The notes: generated by a model from the letters alone, not told the origin. 64,000 nt of DNA from an uncultured Pelagibacteraceae bacterium (GCA_902619925.1 CACNFY010000006.1:1-64000); one strand, 5' to 3'. Shown: positions 51,173-61,902, counted from the first letter of the stretch. Translations and numbers: made by a program.

Positions 51173-52608
51173 TACCCAACGCTTCCCTCTAAACTAATAC
51201 CAACAAGTTTTTGTGCCTCTACAGCAAATTCCATAGGCAATTGTTGTAAAACTTCTTTACAAAATCCATTAACAATTAAACTCACTGCCTCCTCTGGATT
51301 TAAACCTCTTTGTTGACAATAAAATAATTGATCTTCGCTTATTTTTGATGTTGTAGCCTCGTGAGCAATATTTGAGTCCGAATTTCTATTTTTTATGTAA
51401 GGAACTGTGTGAGCACCACATTTGTTACCCATCAACAAAGAGTCACACTGTGTAAAGTTTTGAGCATTTTTTGCTTTTGGAAATATATCAACTAAGCCTC
51501 TATAAGTATTGTCTGCAAATCCTGCTGAAATTCCTTTTGAAATTATTTTGCTTTTTGTATTCTTTCCTAAATGTATCATTTTCGTACCAGTATCAGCTTT
51601 TTGATGATTATTAGTTATAGCAATAGAATAAAATTCCCCTATTGAATTATCACCTTGCAGAATACAACTTGGGTACTTCCAAGTTATAGCAGATCCTGTT
51701 TCTACTTGTGTCCATGATATTTTAGAATTTCTTTCTTTACATAGTCCTCTTTTAGTCACAAAATTGTATATACCTCCATTTCCATGTTCATCACCCGGAT
51801 ACCAATTCTGAACTGTTGAATATTTAATTTCAGCACCCTCTAGAGCTATTAGTTCTACATTTGCAGCATGTAGTTGATTTTCATCTCTCATTGGTGCGGT
51901 ACATCCTTCAAGATAACTAACATAACTATTTTTATCAGCTATTATCAACGTTCTTTCAAATTGACCAGTTTGAGATGCATTTATTCTGAAGTACGTGGAT
52001 AGTTCCATAGGACATCTAACCCCCTCTGGTATGTAGACAAAAGATCCATCGGTGAATACAGCTGAATTAAGTGTTGCAAAATAATGGTCATTAACAGGTA
52101 TTACAGAACCAAGGTATTTTTTTACTAGCTCTGGATGCTTCTGTATGGCTTCTGATATAGAACAGAAAATTACACCAACTTCAGTTAATTTATCCTTAAA
52201 AGTTGTTGCAACAGAAACAGAGTCAAAAACTGCGTCAACAGCAATCCCATTTAATCTTTTTTGCTCATCTAATGGAATACCAAGTTTTTTATATGTTTCT
52301 ATCAATTTAGGATCAACTTCATTTAAGCTCTTTGGTTTATTTTGAGCGGTCTTTGGGGCTGAATAATAATACAAATCTTGATAATTAATTTTTGGATATT
52401 TTGGTTTTTGCCAATTTGGTTCTTTTATTTTTTGCAACCTATTAAATGCTTTCATTCTCCAATTTAACATCCATTCAGGCTCGTTTTTTATTTTTGATAT
52501 AAATTCAATCGTTTTTTTTGACAAGCCTTTCGGAGACGTTATATTTTCAATATCAGTGGTAAAACCGTATTTGTAATCTTTAAGTTTATCAATTTCTTTT
52601 TCTCTCAT
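51172..52608 (-). CDS. sufB: Fe-S assembly protein SufB
   Basis: A 478-residue scaffold subunit. Motifs are [83 protein letters not shown] and, near the end, [19 protein letters not shown]. The last is the core around the conserved cysteine involved in cluster assembly. Its [15 protein letters not shown] end is typical. Its ATG overlaps the stop of the regulator gene by one base. Confidence 0.96.
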   Translation of the reverse strand: MREKEIDKLKDYKYGFTTDIENITSPKGLSKKTIEFISKIKNEPEWMLNWRMKAFNRLQKIKEPNWQKPKYPKINYQDLYYYSAPKTAQNKPKSLNEVDPKLIETYKKLGIPLDEQKRLNGIAVDAVFDSVSVATTFKDKLTEVGVIFCSISEAIQKHPELVKKYLGSVIPVNDHYFATLNSAVFTDGSFVYIPEGVRCPMELSTYFRINASQTGQFERTLIIADKNSYVSYLEGCTAPMRDENQLHAANVELIALEGAEIKYSTVQNWYPGDEHGNGGIYNFVTKRGLCKERNSKISWTQVETGSAITWKYPSCILQGDNSIGEFYSIAITNNHQKADTGTKMIHLGKNTKSKIISKGISAGFADNTYRGLVDIFPKAKNAQNFTQCDSLLMGNKCGAHTVPYIKNRNSDSNIAHEATTSKISEDQLFYCQQRGLNPEEAVSLIVNGFCKEVLQQLPMEFAVEAQKLVGISLEGSVG

Positions 52609-53036
52609 TACAATCTTCTTTCAATATTATTTCGATAAGCTAATTCACTAAGATATTTTTTTTCTAAAAATGAATTTATATGATTATCTAATTCGTCCCA
52701 TAATCTATGAGTGTTGCATTTAATTGATTTACCATTACATCCTTTTTTCAAATGTTTTATACATCTTACAGTTTTAATTTTTTCTTCAACAGCGTATAAA
52801 ATTTCAGAAACTTTTATTTTTGAAGCGTCTTTTGTTAGTCTGTATCCTCCTTTTTTACCTCTTATACTTCTAACAATATCTTTATTTTTTAATTTTAAAA
52901 AAATTTGCTCTAAATAAAGTAAAGAAATATTTTGCCTTATTGATATATCTCTTAAAGATACCGGTCCTTTAAGATCGTATATTGCAAGATCTGTTAGAGC
53001 CATTACAGCATATCTTCCTTTAGTAGATAGTTTCAT
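52608..53036 (-). CDS. iscR: IscR/Rrf2-family Fe-S-sensing repressor
   Basis: A 142-residue winged-helix regulator. The N-terminus [18 protein letters not shown] is IscR-like, the recognition region contains [14 protein letters not shown], and the wing is [14 protein letters not shown]. Cluster ligands are [11 protein letters not shown], then KCNTH: spacing C-x7-C-x6-C-x2-H, one or two residues longer than in E. coli IscR (C-x5-C-x5-C-x2-H). It is the first gene of the suf operon and likely autoregulates through the site at 53068-53092. Confidence 0.9.
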   Translation of the reverse strand: MKLSTKGRYAVMALTDLAIYDLKGPVSLRDISIRQNISLLYLEQIFLKLKNKDIVRSIRGKKGGYRLTKDASKIKVSEILYAVEEKIKTVRCIKHLKKGCNGKSIKCNTHRLWDELDNHINSFLEKKYLSELAYRNNIERRL

Positions 53037-53060
53037 ATTATCAATATATTTAGCGGTTTA

Positions 53061-53092
53061 TTTATATATTCCCGACTGATTTAGTCAACTTT
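53061..53092 (-). promoter_or_regulatory. suf operon promoter with overlapping IscR type-1-like site
   Basis: On the minus strand, TTGACT (53088-53083) and TATAAA (53066-53061) are 16 bases apart and make a good sigma-70 promoter about 25 bases before iscR. The segment 53092-53068 contains TTGACTAAATCAGTCGGG, which fits the E. coli type-1 IscR motif YYGACTRWWWYAGTCRRS at all positions. The site overlaps -35 and spacer, as expected for repression by holo-IscR. Confidence 0.75.
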
Positions 53093-53176
53093 ATCAATTT
53101 TTAAACTTGCAATTTGTCACTCTGTTTTGATAGATAAATAGATATTTTTTTGTGAGAGTGATAATCAATTTCATTT

Positions 53177-53833
53177 ATGGAAAGTAAGATATCAGAAGTA
53201 TTTATACCAGGACCCGCAGGTAGACTTGAGGCGAAATATTTTAAAAGTAAAAAAAATACATCACCAATTGCTTTAGTATTACATCCACATCCTCAGTATG
53301 GAGGGACAATGAATAACAAAGTTGTGGTTGATACGTTCAATACATTTATGGAAAATAATTTTTCAGTGTGTAGAGTAAATTTTAGAGGTGTTGGAAAAAG
53401 TGATGGAGAGTTTGATAATGGTCAAGGTGAATTAGCAGATGCTGCAGCAGCATTGGATTGGATTGAAAGAGAAAATTTTGATAATTCACAATGTTGGATC
53501 TCAGGTTTTTCATTCGGATCTTTAATTGCAATGCAATTATTAATGAGAAGACCCGAGATTAACAGATTTATTGCCATTTCCCCTCAACCAAATGTATATG
53601 ATTTTTCTTTTTTATCTCCTTGTCCTACATCAGGTATTATAATTTACGGAAAAAATGATGAGCTAGTGCCTATTGAAAATTTAAATGAATTAAACAAAAG
53701 ATTGAGTGCCCAAAAAGGAATAAATGTAGATTTTCAAAGTGTGAGTAACGCAAATCATTTTTTTTCAAAGGCAGATATAGATCTAATTAAAATTTTAAAT
53801 AAATACATAAAAAAAGAAACAGCACTTTATTAA
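53177..53833 (+). CDS. Alpha/beta hydrolase (COG2945-like)
   Basis: A 218-residue hydrolase. It has LVLHPHPQYGGTMNNKVV (family-specific His-rich loop), FRGVGKSDGEFDNG, the nucleophile elbow GFSFGSLIA with catalytic serine, YGKNDELVP with the acid residue, and a histidine in NANHFFSK. Members are small esterases or peptidase-like enzymes of unknown physiological substrate. It is divergent from the suf operon, sharing a 140-base gap, and its stop nearly meets that of anmK. Confidence 0.85.
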   Translation: MESKISEVFIPGPAGRLEAKYFKSKKNTSPIALVLHPHPQYGGTMNNKVVVDTFNTFMENNFSVCRVNFRGVGKSDGEFDNGQGELADAAAALDWIERENFDNSQCWISGFSFGSLIAMQLLMRRPEINRFIAISPQPNVYDFSFLSPCPTSGIIIYGKNDELVPIENLNELNKRLSAQKGINVDFQSVSNANHFFSKADIDLIKILNKYIKKETALY

Positions 53834-53834
53834 T

Positions 53835-54989
53835 TTATTTAAAAATAATTTTGCCACCAGTTAGAGGTTTTAAACAATCTGTGGTATTCGGGAAAGATAT
53901 TGGTAAACCTAATTTAGATCTAATAGCTAAGTATGCAAATGCTTGGGACTCTACAAAATCTCCATTTACATTATATTCATCAATTAATTTTATTATATTT
54001 TTAGGATTTTCTTTTGAAATAAATTTTTTGAGATTTGAACATATTCTTTTTACCAAATATTTATTTTTTCTACCGCCACCACAAAGAATTAATATTGGAT
54101 TATAATTAGTTAATTTTGTAAATTTTTGAATATATATATAATAATCCACAATTATACTTGCTGTATACTCTACTAAGGTTGCTAAGCCATCTTCTAAGTT
54201 AAGTCCTCTTACAAAAGATAAGTCAAAATCATTAATATCAAAAGATTTAATATATTTTTTATTAGGATATTTTTTTTCGAAATGAAAGAAAGTATCTAAA
54301 TAATAATTTAAATTTACACTTATCTTTCCTTTAGATGCAATTATTCCCTTATCATCAAATTTTAGTTTTGAATTTAATCTAATCCATTTATCTATTAAAC
54401 ACATACCTGGTCCAATATCTGTTGCTAAGAATTTATTTTTATCTTTAAATATGGTGGTATTCATTATGCCACCAATATTTAAAAAAATTGATGGATATAA
54501 ATTTAAATTATTGGATAATAATTTGTGATATACAGGCGTTAAAGGTGCGCCTTGACCACCATTTGCAATATCGTTATCTCTAAAATTGTAAACAACGCTA
54601 GTATCACTTAATTGAGCTAAAAGAGAACCATTACCAAGTTGTTTTGAAATTTTGTCTTTAGGATTATGATAAATTGTTTGTCCATGAAAACCTATAAAAT
54701 CAAATTTTCTTTTTGATTTTTCTATGATTTCCCTAACTATTTTTGCATTGAAAAAAGTTATATCTCTTTCAAACTTATCAAGTTCTAAAGCATATTTCTG
54801 AAGATCTATTTTTTCACTTATTTTATCTTTTAACTCAACTAAATTCTTATATATTTCTGGAGGATATTCGAAGTAATAATCCGAGATGAGATCAAATTTC
54901 TCTTTACCATCAGTAGTTATTAATGATGCATCAACACCATCGCCAGAAGTTCCACTCATTAAGCCTAAAGATGTAAATAACTTAGCCAT
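53835..54989 (-). CDS. anmK: Anhydro-N-acetylmuramic acid kinase
   Basis: A 384-residue ASKHA-fold kinase. It converts 1,6-anhydroMurNAc from cell-wall turnover to MurNAc-6-phosphate. Motifs are LGLMSGTSGDGVDASLI, DFIGFHGQTIYHNP, NFRDNDIANGGQGAPLTP with the catalytic aspartate, FLNIGGIMN, ATDIGPGMCLID and LCGGGRKNK. Length is typical. It is divergent from tyrS with a 46-base gap. Confidence 0.94.
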   Translation of the reverse strand: MAKLFTSLGLMSGTSGDGVDASLITTDGKEKFDLISDYYFEYPPEIYKNLVELKDKISEKIDLQKYALELDKFERDITFFNAKIVREIIEKSKRKFDFIGFHGQTIYHNPKDKISKQLGNGSLLAQLSDTSVVYNFRDNDIANGGQGAPLTPVYHKLLSNNLNLYPSIFLNIGGIMNTTIFKDKNKFLATDIGPGMCLIDKWIRLNSKLKFDDKGIIASKGKISVNLNYYLDTFFHFEKKYPNKKYIKSFDINDFDLSFVRGLNLEDGLATLVEYTASIIVDYYIYIQKFTKLTNYNPILILCGGGRKNKYLVKRICSNLKKFISKENPKNIIKLIDEYNVNGDFVESQAFAYLAIRSKLGLPISFPNTTDCLKPLTGGKIIFK

Positions 54990-55035
54990 TATTATTTTTT
55001 TTTACTAAAAAATGTATATTGTAGAAGTATAGATC

Positions 55036-56265
55036 ATGGATAAATTTTTAAAAGAATTTAAAGATAGGGGATACTTTTATCAGTGTACAAACGAAAAAGA
55101 GTTGTCGGAATTAATGCAAAATCAAAGGATCAATGCTTACATAGGTTTTGACTCTACTGCTCCAAGCCTACATGTTGGAAGTTTACTTCAAATAATGTGT
55201 TTAAGAATGTTACAAAAACATGGACACAAACCTATAGTATTACTTGGAGGTGGTACCACTAGGATTGGAGATCCGTCTGGAAAAGAAGAAACAAGAAAAA
55301 TTTTATCAGAAGGTCAAATCGAAAATAATATTAAGGGAATTAAAAGAGTCTTTAAAATATTTCTTAAGACTAATAACCCAAAATTAAAACCGGTGTTTGT
55401 TAATAATTACAAATGGTTAGGTAAACTTAATTATATAAATTTTTTAAGAGATATAGGTAAACATTTTACAATTAACAAAATGTTAAGTTTTGATAGTGTA
55501 AAACTTAGACTACAGAGAGAACAGTCATTAAGTTATATGGAATTTAATTATATGATTTTGCAAGCATATGATTTTCTTGAGTTAAACAGATCAAATAAGT
55601 GCTCTTTACAAATTGGAGGTTCTGATCAATGGGGAAATATAGTAAATGGAGTTGAATTAATAAAAAGATACTCTGGTAATCAAGCATTTGGTCTTACAAC
55701 CCCTTTAATTACATTAGCGTCTGGAGCAAAAATGGGTAAAACAGAAAAAGGTGCAATTTGGTTAGACTCAAAATTATTGTCTGCATATGATTACTGGCAA
55801 TTTTGGAGAAATACTGCAGATAGCGAAGTATTAGGTTTTTTAAAAATGTTCACAGAAATTGATTTGAAAATTATTGAAGAAATTAAAAATCAAGATATCA
55901 ATAAACTAAAAATTATCTTAGCTAATGAAGCAACCAGTATGCTACATGGTAAGAACAAAGCTTTAGAAGCAGAAAAAACTGCAAAAGATACTTTCGAAGT
56001 AGGTGTTATTGGAAAAAATATACCTATTGTGAAAATTGATAAAAAAAAATTGTCGATAGGTATAAATATTTTAGATTTTGTAGTCATGTCTAATCTTCTC
56101 CTGTCAAAAAGTGAGGTAAGAAGAGCGATAAAAAATAAAGGAGTCAAAATAAATAATGATACTGTTAATGATGACAAAACTATAATTAACGAAAGTTTTT
56201 TTATAAATAATTTATGCAAATTATCATTTGGTAAAAAAAAACATGTAGTTATAAAAATGTGTTAA
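55036..56265 (+). CDS. tyrS: Tyrosyl-tRNA synthetase
   Basis: A 409-residue class I synthetase. The HIGH-like motif is in GFDSTAPSLHVGSLLQ, the tyrosine-binding region includes MEFNYMILQAYDF and QIGGSDQWGNIVNG, and the KMSKS-like motif is GAKMGKTEKGAIW (KMGKT). The C-terminal S4 RNA-binding domain has LLSKSEVRRAIKNKGVKIN. Length and order fit bacterial TyrS. It overlaps the convergent AsmA-like gene by four bases. Confidence 0.96.
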   Translation: MDKFLKEFKDRGYFYQCTNEKELSELMQNQRINAYIGFDSTAPSLHVGSLLQIMCLRMLQKHGHKPIVLLGGGTTRIGDPSGKEETRKILSEGQIENNIKGIKRVFKIFLKTNNPKLKPVFVNNYKWLGKLNYINFLRDIGKHFTINKMLSFDSVKLRLQREQSLSYMEFNYMILQAYDFLELNRSNKCSLQIGGSDQWGNIVNGVELIKRYSGNQAFGLTTPLITLASGAKMGKTEKGAIWLDSKLLSAYDYWQFWRNTADSEVLGFLKMFTEIDLKIIEEIKNQDINKLKIILANEATSMLHGKNKALEAEKTAKDTFEVGVIGKNIPIVKIDKKKLSIGINILDFVVMSNLLLSKSEVRRAIKNKGVKINNDTVNDDKTIINESFFINNLCKLSFGKKKHVVIKMC

Positions 56266-58469
56266 TCTTTTAATTTTTCTAAAGTTCTAGTAATAAATCT
56301 TGGTGTCAATGTTTTTATTGGATTAACAGTAGTTTTTAAATCTTTCGGTGGACCTTTAATTTTAAAACTAACACCAAACACTCCCTCTCCAATTTTTTTT
56401 CCAACCAAAATATCCCCTAATATTGGAATTGAAGAAATTGTTCTATTGATTGTTGTAGCTGGAACTAAAGTACCTCTTAAACTTGTCAATTTTTTTCTCT
56501 CAATATAACCCTCCATTAAAATAGATATGGCTGGTCCAATAGCATAAATTTCCTCAATCTCTGTGAGATTTTGAGATTGTGTAAATTTCATTTCAAAATC
56601 AGTAAATCTAATGCCCTCCCCAGTTAATAAATCAGCTATACCCTGAAGGGATGCCAAAGTTAAAAGCTTTGCAAGTATAGGAACTTCTTGAACTTTAAAG
56701 TTGTCTATAATTAAAGTTGAATAATTTTTGTTTTTAATTCTAACTGAACGAAAATCTAAGTGACCTTCCTCAAAACCTTTTACAAAACTATACCTATTTA
56801 TTAAAGGTTTTGGAAAATTTGTTGTTAGTGTTGTTATTTTGTGACCTTTATTATTTGTATAAATATTTAATCTTAACTCTTTATTGTCTGGAAACTTTGA
56901 CTCTATATTTAATAGATTAATATGACTATTTTTAATTTTTATATTACCTTTGATAAAAGATAAGAAATTCTTGTTATCTATATATAAATTTTTAACATTA
57001 AGTAAGATTTTATTATTTGATATTTCAAAAATTGAATTTTTATCATCCACATCTAATAAACTATTTATTATTTCACTTGCATCAAATATACTACCTTGAA
57101 TTAGATAGTTTTTTGTCTCTCTCGTAATCGTAAGCTTATTATTTATTTGTTTAATATTTTTAAAACTTAAAATTAATTTATCGAAACCAGTAATTTTTAA
57201 TTTATTAGATATAATAAGATTGTCACATTCTATTTGATTTACATTTTCTTTAAAATCAATATTTTTTATATAAACTGACTTGTCCTCTTTAAAAGATATA
57301 TTAACAAGGAGATTTGAAGAAGTTTTTTTTATCTTTTCATACTTGATTAATTTGAGATTAATTGGATGGTCATTTATATCAATGTTAAAAATTAAATTAT
57401 TTTTTTTATCATTTTTAAAATACTCATAATTAATAGTATCTTTATAATTTTTACTTTTTAGATCACCTTTGCCTTTAATTATAATTTCAGAATTTTTAAA
57501 ATTTTTAGTAGAATCGACATTAAAATTCACTTTAAATTTGTGATTTATTAATCTTACGTATTTATCTACATCGAATATATCCTGAATTTTCTTGTTTTGT
57601 ACTTCATAGATTATCTCTTTAACCTCTAAGCTTGAATTTATTTTTATATTTGAAAGTTTGTAATTTTTATTAATATTGAATTCAAATTCATTATTTGATT
57701 TAAAAGCTATTTTTTCGTTCTCGATATAGTTTAATATACCCATAGAAAGTTTTATTAATTTTTTATCTAAATTTGTAAACTCATTTGAAAGATCACCTTT
57801 GATATTGAAATAATCTTTCTTTTTAAATATTTTTATTTTGTTAGAATTAAAATTTAAATTATCATATAAAATATTTGTGTCTTCAATGGTTGTTTCATTT
57901 TTTTTTATTTTAAACAAAAAACTGGACTCAATTTTTTCATTATTTAATAAATTCAATTTTGCTGATTTTATATTACCATTAATCAAAAAGTTTGGTTTTA
58001 TATTTCCATTATCATCAAATTCTAATTTAATATTAAATATAATTTTTCCCTTGTTAATTAATTTATCTATTAGCAAAGTATTAAAATTATTTTGATATAA
58101 TCTAACAAAAGAAACTAAACTCTTTAAACTATTTGTATCGCTTTGAATATTTAAATTATTAATTTTTTTATTTTTATTAAAAAGAAATTTTATCGGTATA
58201 TCTGAACTTATATTTTTAAATAAAAGTCTTTTATTATTAAAAAAAATTTCTGGTTTTTGAGTATTTATTATTATTTTAAAATCAAATGGATACAACTTAA
58301 TCTTAACTTCATTTAATTTATAAGAAATGTTCTTATCATATTTAGTAAGTTGATTTTCTATTATATTGTTAAATCTATCTGTTTTAATACCGAATGTACT
58401 TAAATAAATAGTAAATATAAATAAAAGAAATATTAGAAAAAAAATAATTTTGTTAATAGTTCTAATCAT
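56262..58469 (-). CDS. Large AsmA/YhdP-like membrane-anchored protein
   Basis: A 735-residue protein with an N-terminal signal anchor (residues about 5-27, IFFLIFLLFIFTIYL) and a long Asn/Ile/Lys-rich beta-strand repeat region. The conserved C-terminal domain is ILAKLLTLASLQGIADLLTGEGIRF, then GPAISILMEGYIERKK, LVPATTINRTISSIPILGDIL and GEGVFGVSFKIKGPP. That is the DUF3971/AsmA-like C-terminus of YhdP-type proteins thought to move phospholipids across the periplasm. It overlaps the prfB end by eight bases, so both are probably one transcript. Confidence 0.85.
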   Translation of the reverse strand: MIRTINKIIFFLIFLLFIFTIYLSTFGIKTDRFNNIIENQLTKYDKNISYKLNEVKIKLYPFDFKIIINTQKPEIFFNNKRLLFKNISSDIPIKFLFNKNKKINNLNIQSDTNSLKSLVSFVRLYQNNFNTLLIDKLINKGKIIFNIKLEFDDNGNIKPNFLINGNIKSAKLNLLNNEKIESSFLFKIKKNETTIEDTNILYDNLNFNSNKIKIFKKKDYFNIKGDLSNEFTNLDKKLIKLSMGILNYIENEKIAFKSNNEFEFNINKNYKLSNIKINSSLEVKEIIYEVQNKKIQDIFDVDKYVRLINHKFKVNFNVDSTKNFKNSEIIIKGKGDLKSKNYKDTINYEYFKNDKKNNLIFNIDINDHPINLKLIKYEKIKKTSSNLLVNISFKEDKSVYIKNIDFKENVNQIECDNLIISNKLKITGFDKLILSFKNIKQINNKLTITRETKNYLIQGSIFDASEIINSLLDVDDKNSIFEISNNKILLNVKNLYIDNKNFLSFIKGNIKIKNSHINLLNIESKFPDNKELRLNIYTNNKGHKITTLTTNFPKPLINRYSFVKGFEEGHLDFRSVRIKNKNYSTLIIDNFKVQEVPILAKLLTLASLQGIADLLTGEGIRFTDFEMKFTQSQNLTEIEEIYAIGPAISILMEGYIERKKLTSLRGTLVPATTINRTISSIPILGDILVGKKIGEGVFGVSFKIKGPPKDLKTTVNPIKTLTPRFITRTLEKLKD

Positions 58470-59560
58470 TCAGTTTATATAATGAGCTCTCTAAAAACGA
58501 ATTAATTTCTCCATTTAAAACTTTATCTGGATCTGAATTCTCGTAATTAGTTCTATTGTCTTTTACTAATCTATATGGATGTAAAATATATGATCTTATT
58601 TGATGTCCCCATCCTATATCCGATTTAGATTTTTGCACATTTTCGTTTTCTCTTTCTTTTTTTTGTAGCTCATATTCATATAATCTTGCTCTAAGCATAT
58701 TAATACAGGTTTCTTTATTTTTATGTTGGGATCTTTCGTTTTGACACTGCACTACAATTTTTGTTGGTAGATGAGTAACTCTTACAGCACTATCAGTTGT
58801 ATTAACATGCTGACCACCAGCACCGCTCGACCTATAAGTATCTATCCTTAAATCTTTTTCGAGAATTTCAATTTCTATATTTTCATTAATCACTGGATAA
58901 ACCCAAACACTTGCAAAACTAGTATGTCTTCTAGCACCAGAGTCAAATGGAGAAATCCTTACTAATCTGTGTATGCCAGACTCTGCTTTAAGCATTCCAT
59001 AGGTATATTCACCTTGTATTTTAATAATCGAAGATTTAATTCCAGCTTCATCACCTTTATGTTCACTAATTAGTTGTATTTTATAATTTTTACTTGATGA
59101 CCATTTCAAATACATTCTTCTTAACATCTCGGCCCAATCTTGACTTTCTGTTCCACCAGCGCCTGCATGAATTTCTAAATATGTGTCAAGAATATCAGTC
59201 TCCTTAGATAAAAAACATTTTATTTCATTTTGTTTTGAATTTCTCTTTATTTTTTCAATGTTTTTTTTTATTTCCTCTAATATTTCTTGATTTTTTTCAC
59301 TAACAGCTAATTCATATAACTCTAAAATTTCTTTACAGTCAGATTTAGAATTTAAATAAGATTTAGTTAAATCATCTAGAGTTTTTTTCTCTTTCAATGT
59401 TTTTTCAACATTTGATTTATTAGCCCAAAAAGATGGATCTTCGATTTGTTTATTTATTTGTTCTAATTTATTAAATATGTTTTTTTTGTCAAAGATACTC
59501 CTTGACCTTATCATTAATTTTTTCGATTAATTTAATTTGATGTAAAATTGTATTGTCCAT
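58462..59560 (-). CDS. prfB: Peptide chain release factor 2, expressed by programmed +1 frameshift
   Basis: RF2 reads UAA and UGA. The true start is the ATG at 59560, overlapping the PBP1A stop (TAATG). It encodes 23 residues (MDNTILHQ... KEYL), then CTT TGA C at 59494-59488, where a +1 shift joins the main frame at Asp-Lys-Lys-Asn. The total is 365 residues, as in E. coli RF2. An ATG at 59514 in the main frame would miss the conserved N-terminal helix. Motifs are the RF2 SPF triplet in RISPFDSGARRHTS and the GGQ in RSSGAGGQHVNTTDSAVR. Confidence 0.93.
59488..59502 (-). other. RF2 programmed +1 frameshift site
   Basis: Minus-strand AGGAG TAT CTT TGA C. The internal Shine-Dalgarno AGGAG (59502-59498) lies three bases before the CTT slippery codon (59494-59492), followed by in-frame TGA (59491-59489) and C. 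This is the same architecture as the E. coli prfB site (AGGGGG TAT CTT TGA C). Confidence 0.93.
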
Positions 59561-61902
59561 TAATAAAAATTATATATATTATTTTGATTTAATTTATAAT
59601 TCAAAATTTCGTTTTCCTCAAAATTATTAACACTTTCATTATCTATTTTAAAAACCTCTATTAATGTATCAGTAGAACCATAATCAGCTTTTTTACCAGT
59701 ATTTACATCAACAACCATCATTTCAATGTTTTTAGCAACCTTGAATGGTCTTGCATCATTTTTTGTTATTGCGTTTTTTATAAATGATTTAAAAATAGGC
59801 ATTGCTGTTTTAGCACCGGTTTCATATTTTCCTAGGCTTTTTGGATCGTCATATCCAACATAAACTCCAACTACTAGATTAGAAGTGAAACCAATAAACC
59901 AAGTATCAGTATTTTTGTTAGTAGTACCAGTTTTACCAGCTAGATCGATTTTTAAATTTTTTAAACCTTTTCCTGTACCTCTTTGTATAACACCCTCTAA
60001 CATTGAGGTCATTTGATAAGCGGTCTGAGGTGAAAAAATTTCATCAAAATTATTTTCAATTCTTGGCAATTTTTTTGATAAATATGAAATGTTTTCACAT
60101 TCTTTACATGATCTTTTCTCAGAGTTAAAAATTGTATTCCCCTCACTATCTTGAATTCTATCAATCAAAATTGGATTGATTATCTTCCCTCCATTTACAA
60201 ATGAAGAATAAGCTGAAGTTAATTTTATTAATGTTGTCTCTGCAGATCCTAAAGATATAGACATTAATTCCTCGGGATTTTCGTAAATATTTAATTTTTT
60301 TGTCAATTCTGTGATTTTTTTTAATCCAAGTTGCTGAGAAATTCTAACTGTCATAAGATTTCTAGACCTTTCAATACCTGTTCTTAAAGTAGAAAGTCCA
60401 TAGAATTTTTTTCCATAATTCTCTGGTTTCCACATTTTTAAATCCTGACCTTGTTCAAGCACAATAGGTGCATCTAAAATTAAGGTATTTGGTTTAAAAT
60501 TATTTTCTAAAGCTAAAGCATAAATAAAAGGTTTGAATGCAGATCCTGGCTGCCTTAAAGCTTGAGTTGCTCTGTTAAATTCACTTTTTTTGAAACTAAA
60601 ACCTCCAGAAATTGCTTTGACTCTTCCGTTAAAAGGATCCATTACAACTATTCCTCCATTTGCATCAGGAATTTGTCTTAAACTGTAAAAGTTTTTTTCT
60701 AATTTCTCAACATAAATTAAATCACCCTCATTTAAAATTTCTATAAATTCTTTTCTTGTCCAATTAATTTCATTATACTTTATTTTTCCGTTAACATTAT
60801 TTTCAGTTTCAATTTCAACGAAATGTTTGTTAATTTTTTTAACTATAGCAATATTCCATCCAATAGATTTTTCTAATTTATATTTGCTAATATTTTTAAG
60901 CCAATCTTTTGAGTAATTAATATTTTTAATTGGGCCTCTCCACCCTTTTCGTTGATCAAATTTAATTAGACCTTCTCTTAACGAGTTTGTTGCAATTTTT
61001 TGTAATCGTAAATCTAATGGTGTTTTTATATTGAAACCTTGTTTATAGACTTTTTCAAATCCATATTTATCTACAATATTTTTTCTGACATCTTCAACAT
61101 AATACCTGGAATTCTCTAAAAATATTTTTTTTCTTTTACTCAAAATTATCTCTGAATTTTTAAAAATTTCTAATTCATTTTTTTTTATATACATATTTTC
61201 ATAAAGATTATTTAATACCAAATCTCTTCTATATTTTGATAATTCTAGATTTTTGTAAGGGTTATATCTACTTGGCGCTTTTGGGAGCGCTGCTAAAAGT
61301 GCAGCCTCAGAATAATTTAATTCATTTATAGGTTTATCAAAATATTTTAAACTTGCTGATGCAATGCCGTAACTTCCTTCACCTAGATAAATTTGATTTA
61401 AGTATAACTCTAAGATTCTTTCTTTAGACAATGCTCTTTCTATCCTAAAAGCTAAAATAGCCTCTTTTATTTTACGATCTAGACTAACTTCGTTACTTAA
61501 TAGAAAATTTTTAGCAACTTGTTGTGTTATTGTAGAAGCTCCCTCGAGTCTCTTAGATGAAATTAGATTAAATATATTATTATATACCGCTCTTAAAACA
61601 CCTTTTGCATCAACCCCTGGATGTTTAAAAAAATTTTTATCCTCAGCAGATAAAAAAGCATGTATAACTAATTTAGGTATTGCATTATAAGGAATAAATA
61701 TTCTTTTTTCTGAGGAGAAATCTATAACTAATTCCCCATTTCCAGAATACAATTTGCTGGATACAGACGGTTTATAGTTTTTAAGAAATTTATAATCAGG
61801 TAATTTATTAGAGTATATCCAAAGTATAGATATAAGACTTATAAAACAAATTAAAACAAGAAAACTTGAAGTTATTAATAATTTTTTTATAAAATTTTTC
61901 AT
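59560..61902 (-). CDS. mrcA: Penicillin-binding protein 1A (bifunctional peptidoglycan synthase)
   Basis: A 780-residue inner-membrane enzyme with an N-terminal anchor (residues about 8-30). The glycosyltransferase domain has FLSAEDKNFFKHPGVDAKG, GASTITQQVAKNFLL and AALLAALPKAPSRYNP. An OB-like insert follows. The transpeptidase domain has the active serine in RQPGSAFKPFIYALAL, the SxN motif in RSRNLMTVRI and the KTG motif in DLAGKTGTTNKNTDTWF. It cross-links and polymerises peptidoglycan. The start of prfB overlaps its stop by one base. Confidence 0.95.
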   Translation of the reverse strand: MKNFIKKLLITSSFLVLICFISLISILWIYSNKLPDYKFLKNYKPSVSSKLYSGNGELVIDFSSEKRIFIPYNAIPKLVIHAFLSAEDKNFFKHPGVDAKGVLRAVYNNIFNLISSKRLEGASTITQQVAKNFLLSNEVSLDRKIKEAILAFRIERALSKERILELYLNQIYLGEGSYGIASASLKYFDKPINELNYSEAALLAALPKAPSRYNPYKNLELSKYRRDLVLNNLYENMYIKKNELEIFKNSEIILSKRKKIFLENSRYYVEDVRKNIVDKYGFEKVYKQGFNIKTPLDLRLQKIATNSLREGLIKFDQRKGWRGPIKNINYSKDWLKNISKYKLEKSIGWNIAIVKKINKHFVEIETENNVNGKIKYNEINWTRKEFIEILNEGDLIYVEKLEKNFYSLRQIPDANGGIVVMDPFNGRVKAISGGFSFKKSEFNRATQALRQPGSAFKPFIYALALENNFKPNTLILDAPIVLEQGQDLKMWKPENYGKKFYGLSTLRTGIERSRNLMTVRISQQLGLKKITELTKKLNIYENPEELMSISLGSAETTLIKLTSAYSSFVNGGKIINPILIDRIQDSEGNTIFNSEKRSCKECENISYLSKKLPRIENNFDEIFSPQTAYQMTSMLEGVIQRGTGKGLKNLKIDLAGKTGTTNKNTDTWFIGFTSNLVVGVYVGYDDPKSLGKYETGAKTAMPIFKSFIKNAITKNDARPFKVAKNIEMMVVDVNTGKKADYGSTDTLIEVFKIDNESVNNFEENEILNYKLNQNNIYNFY

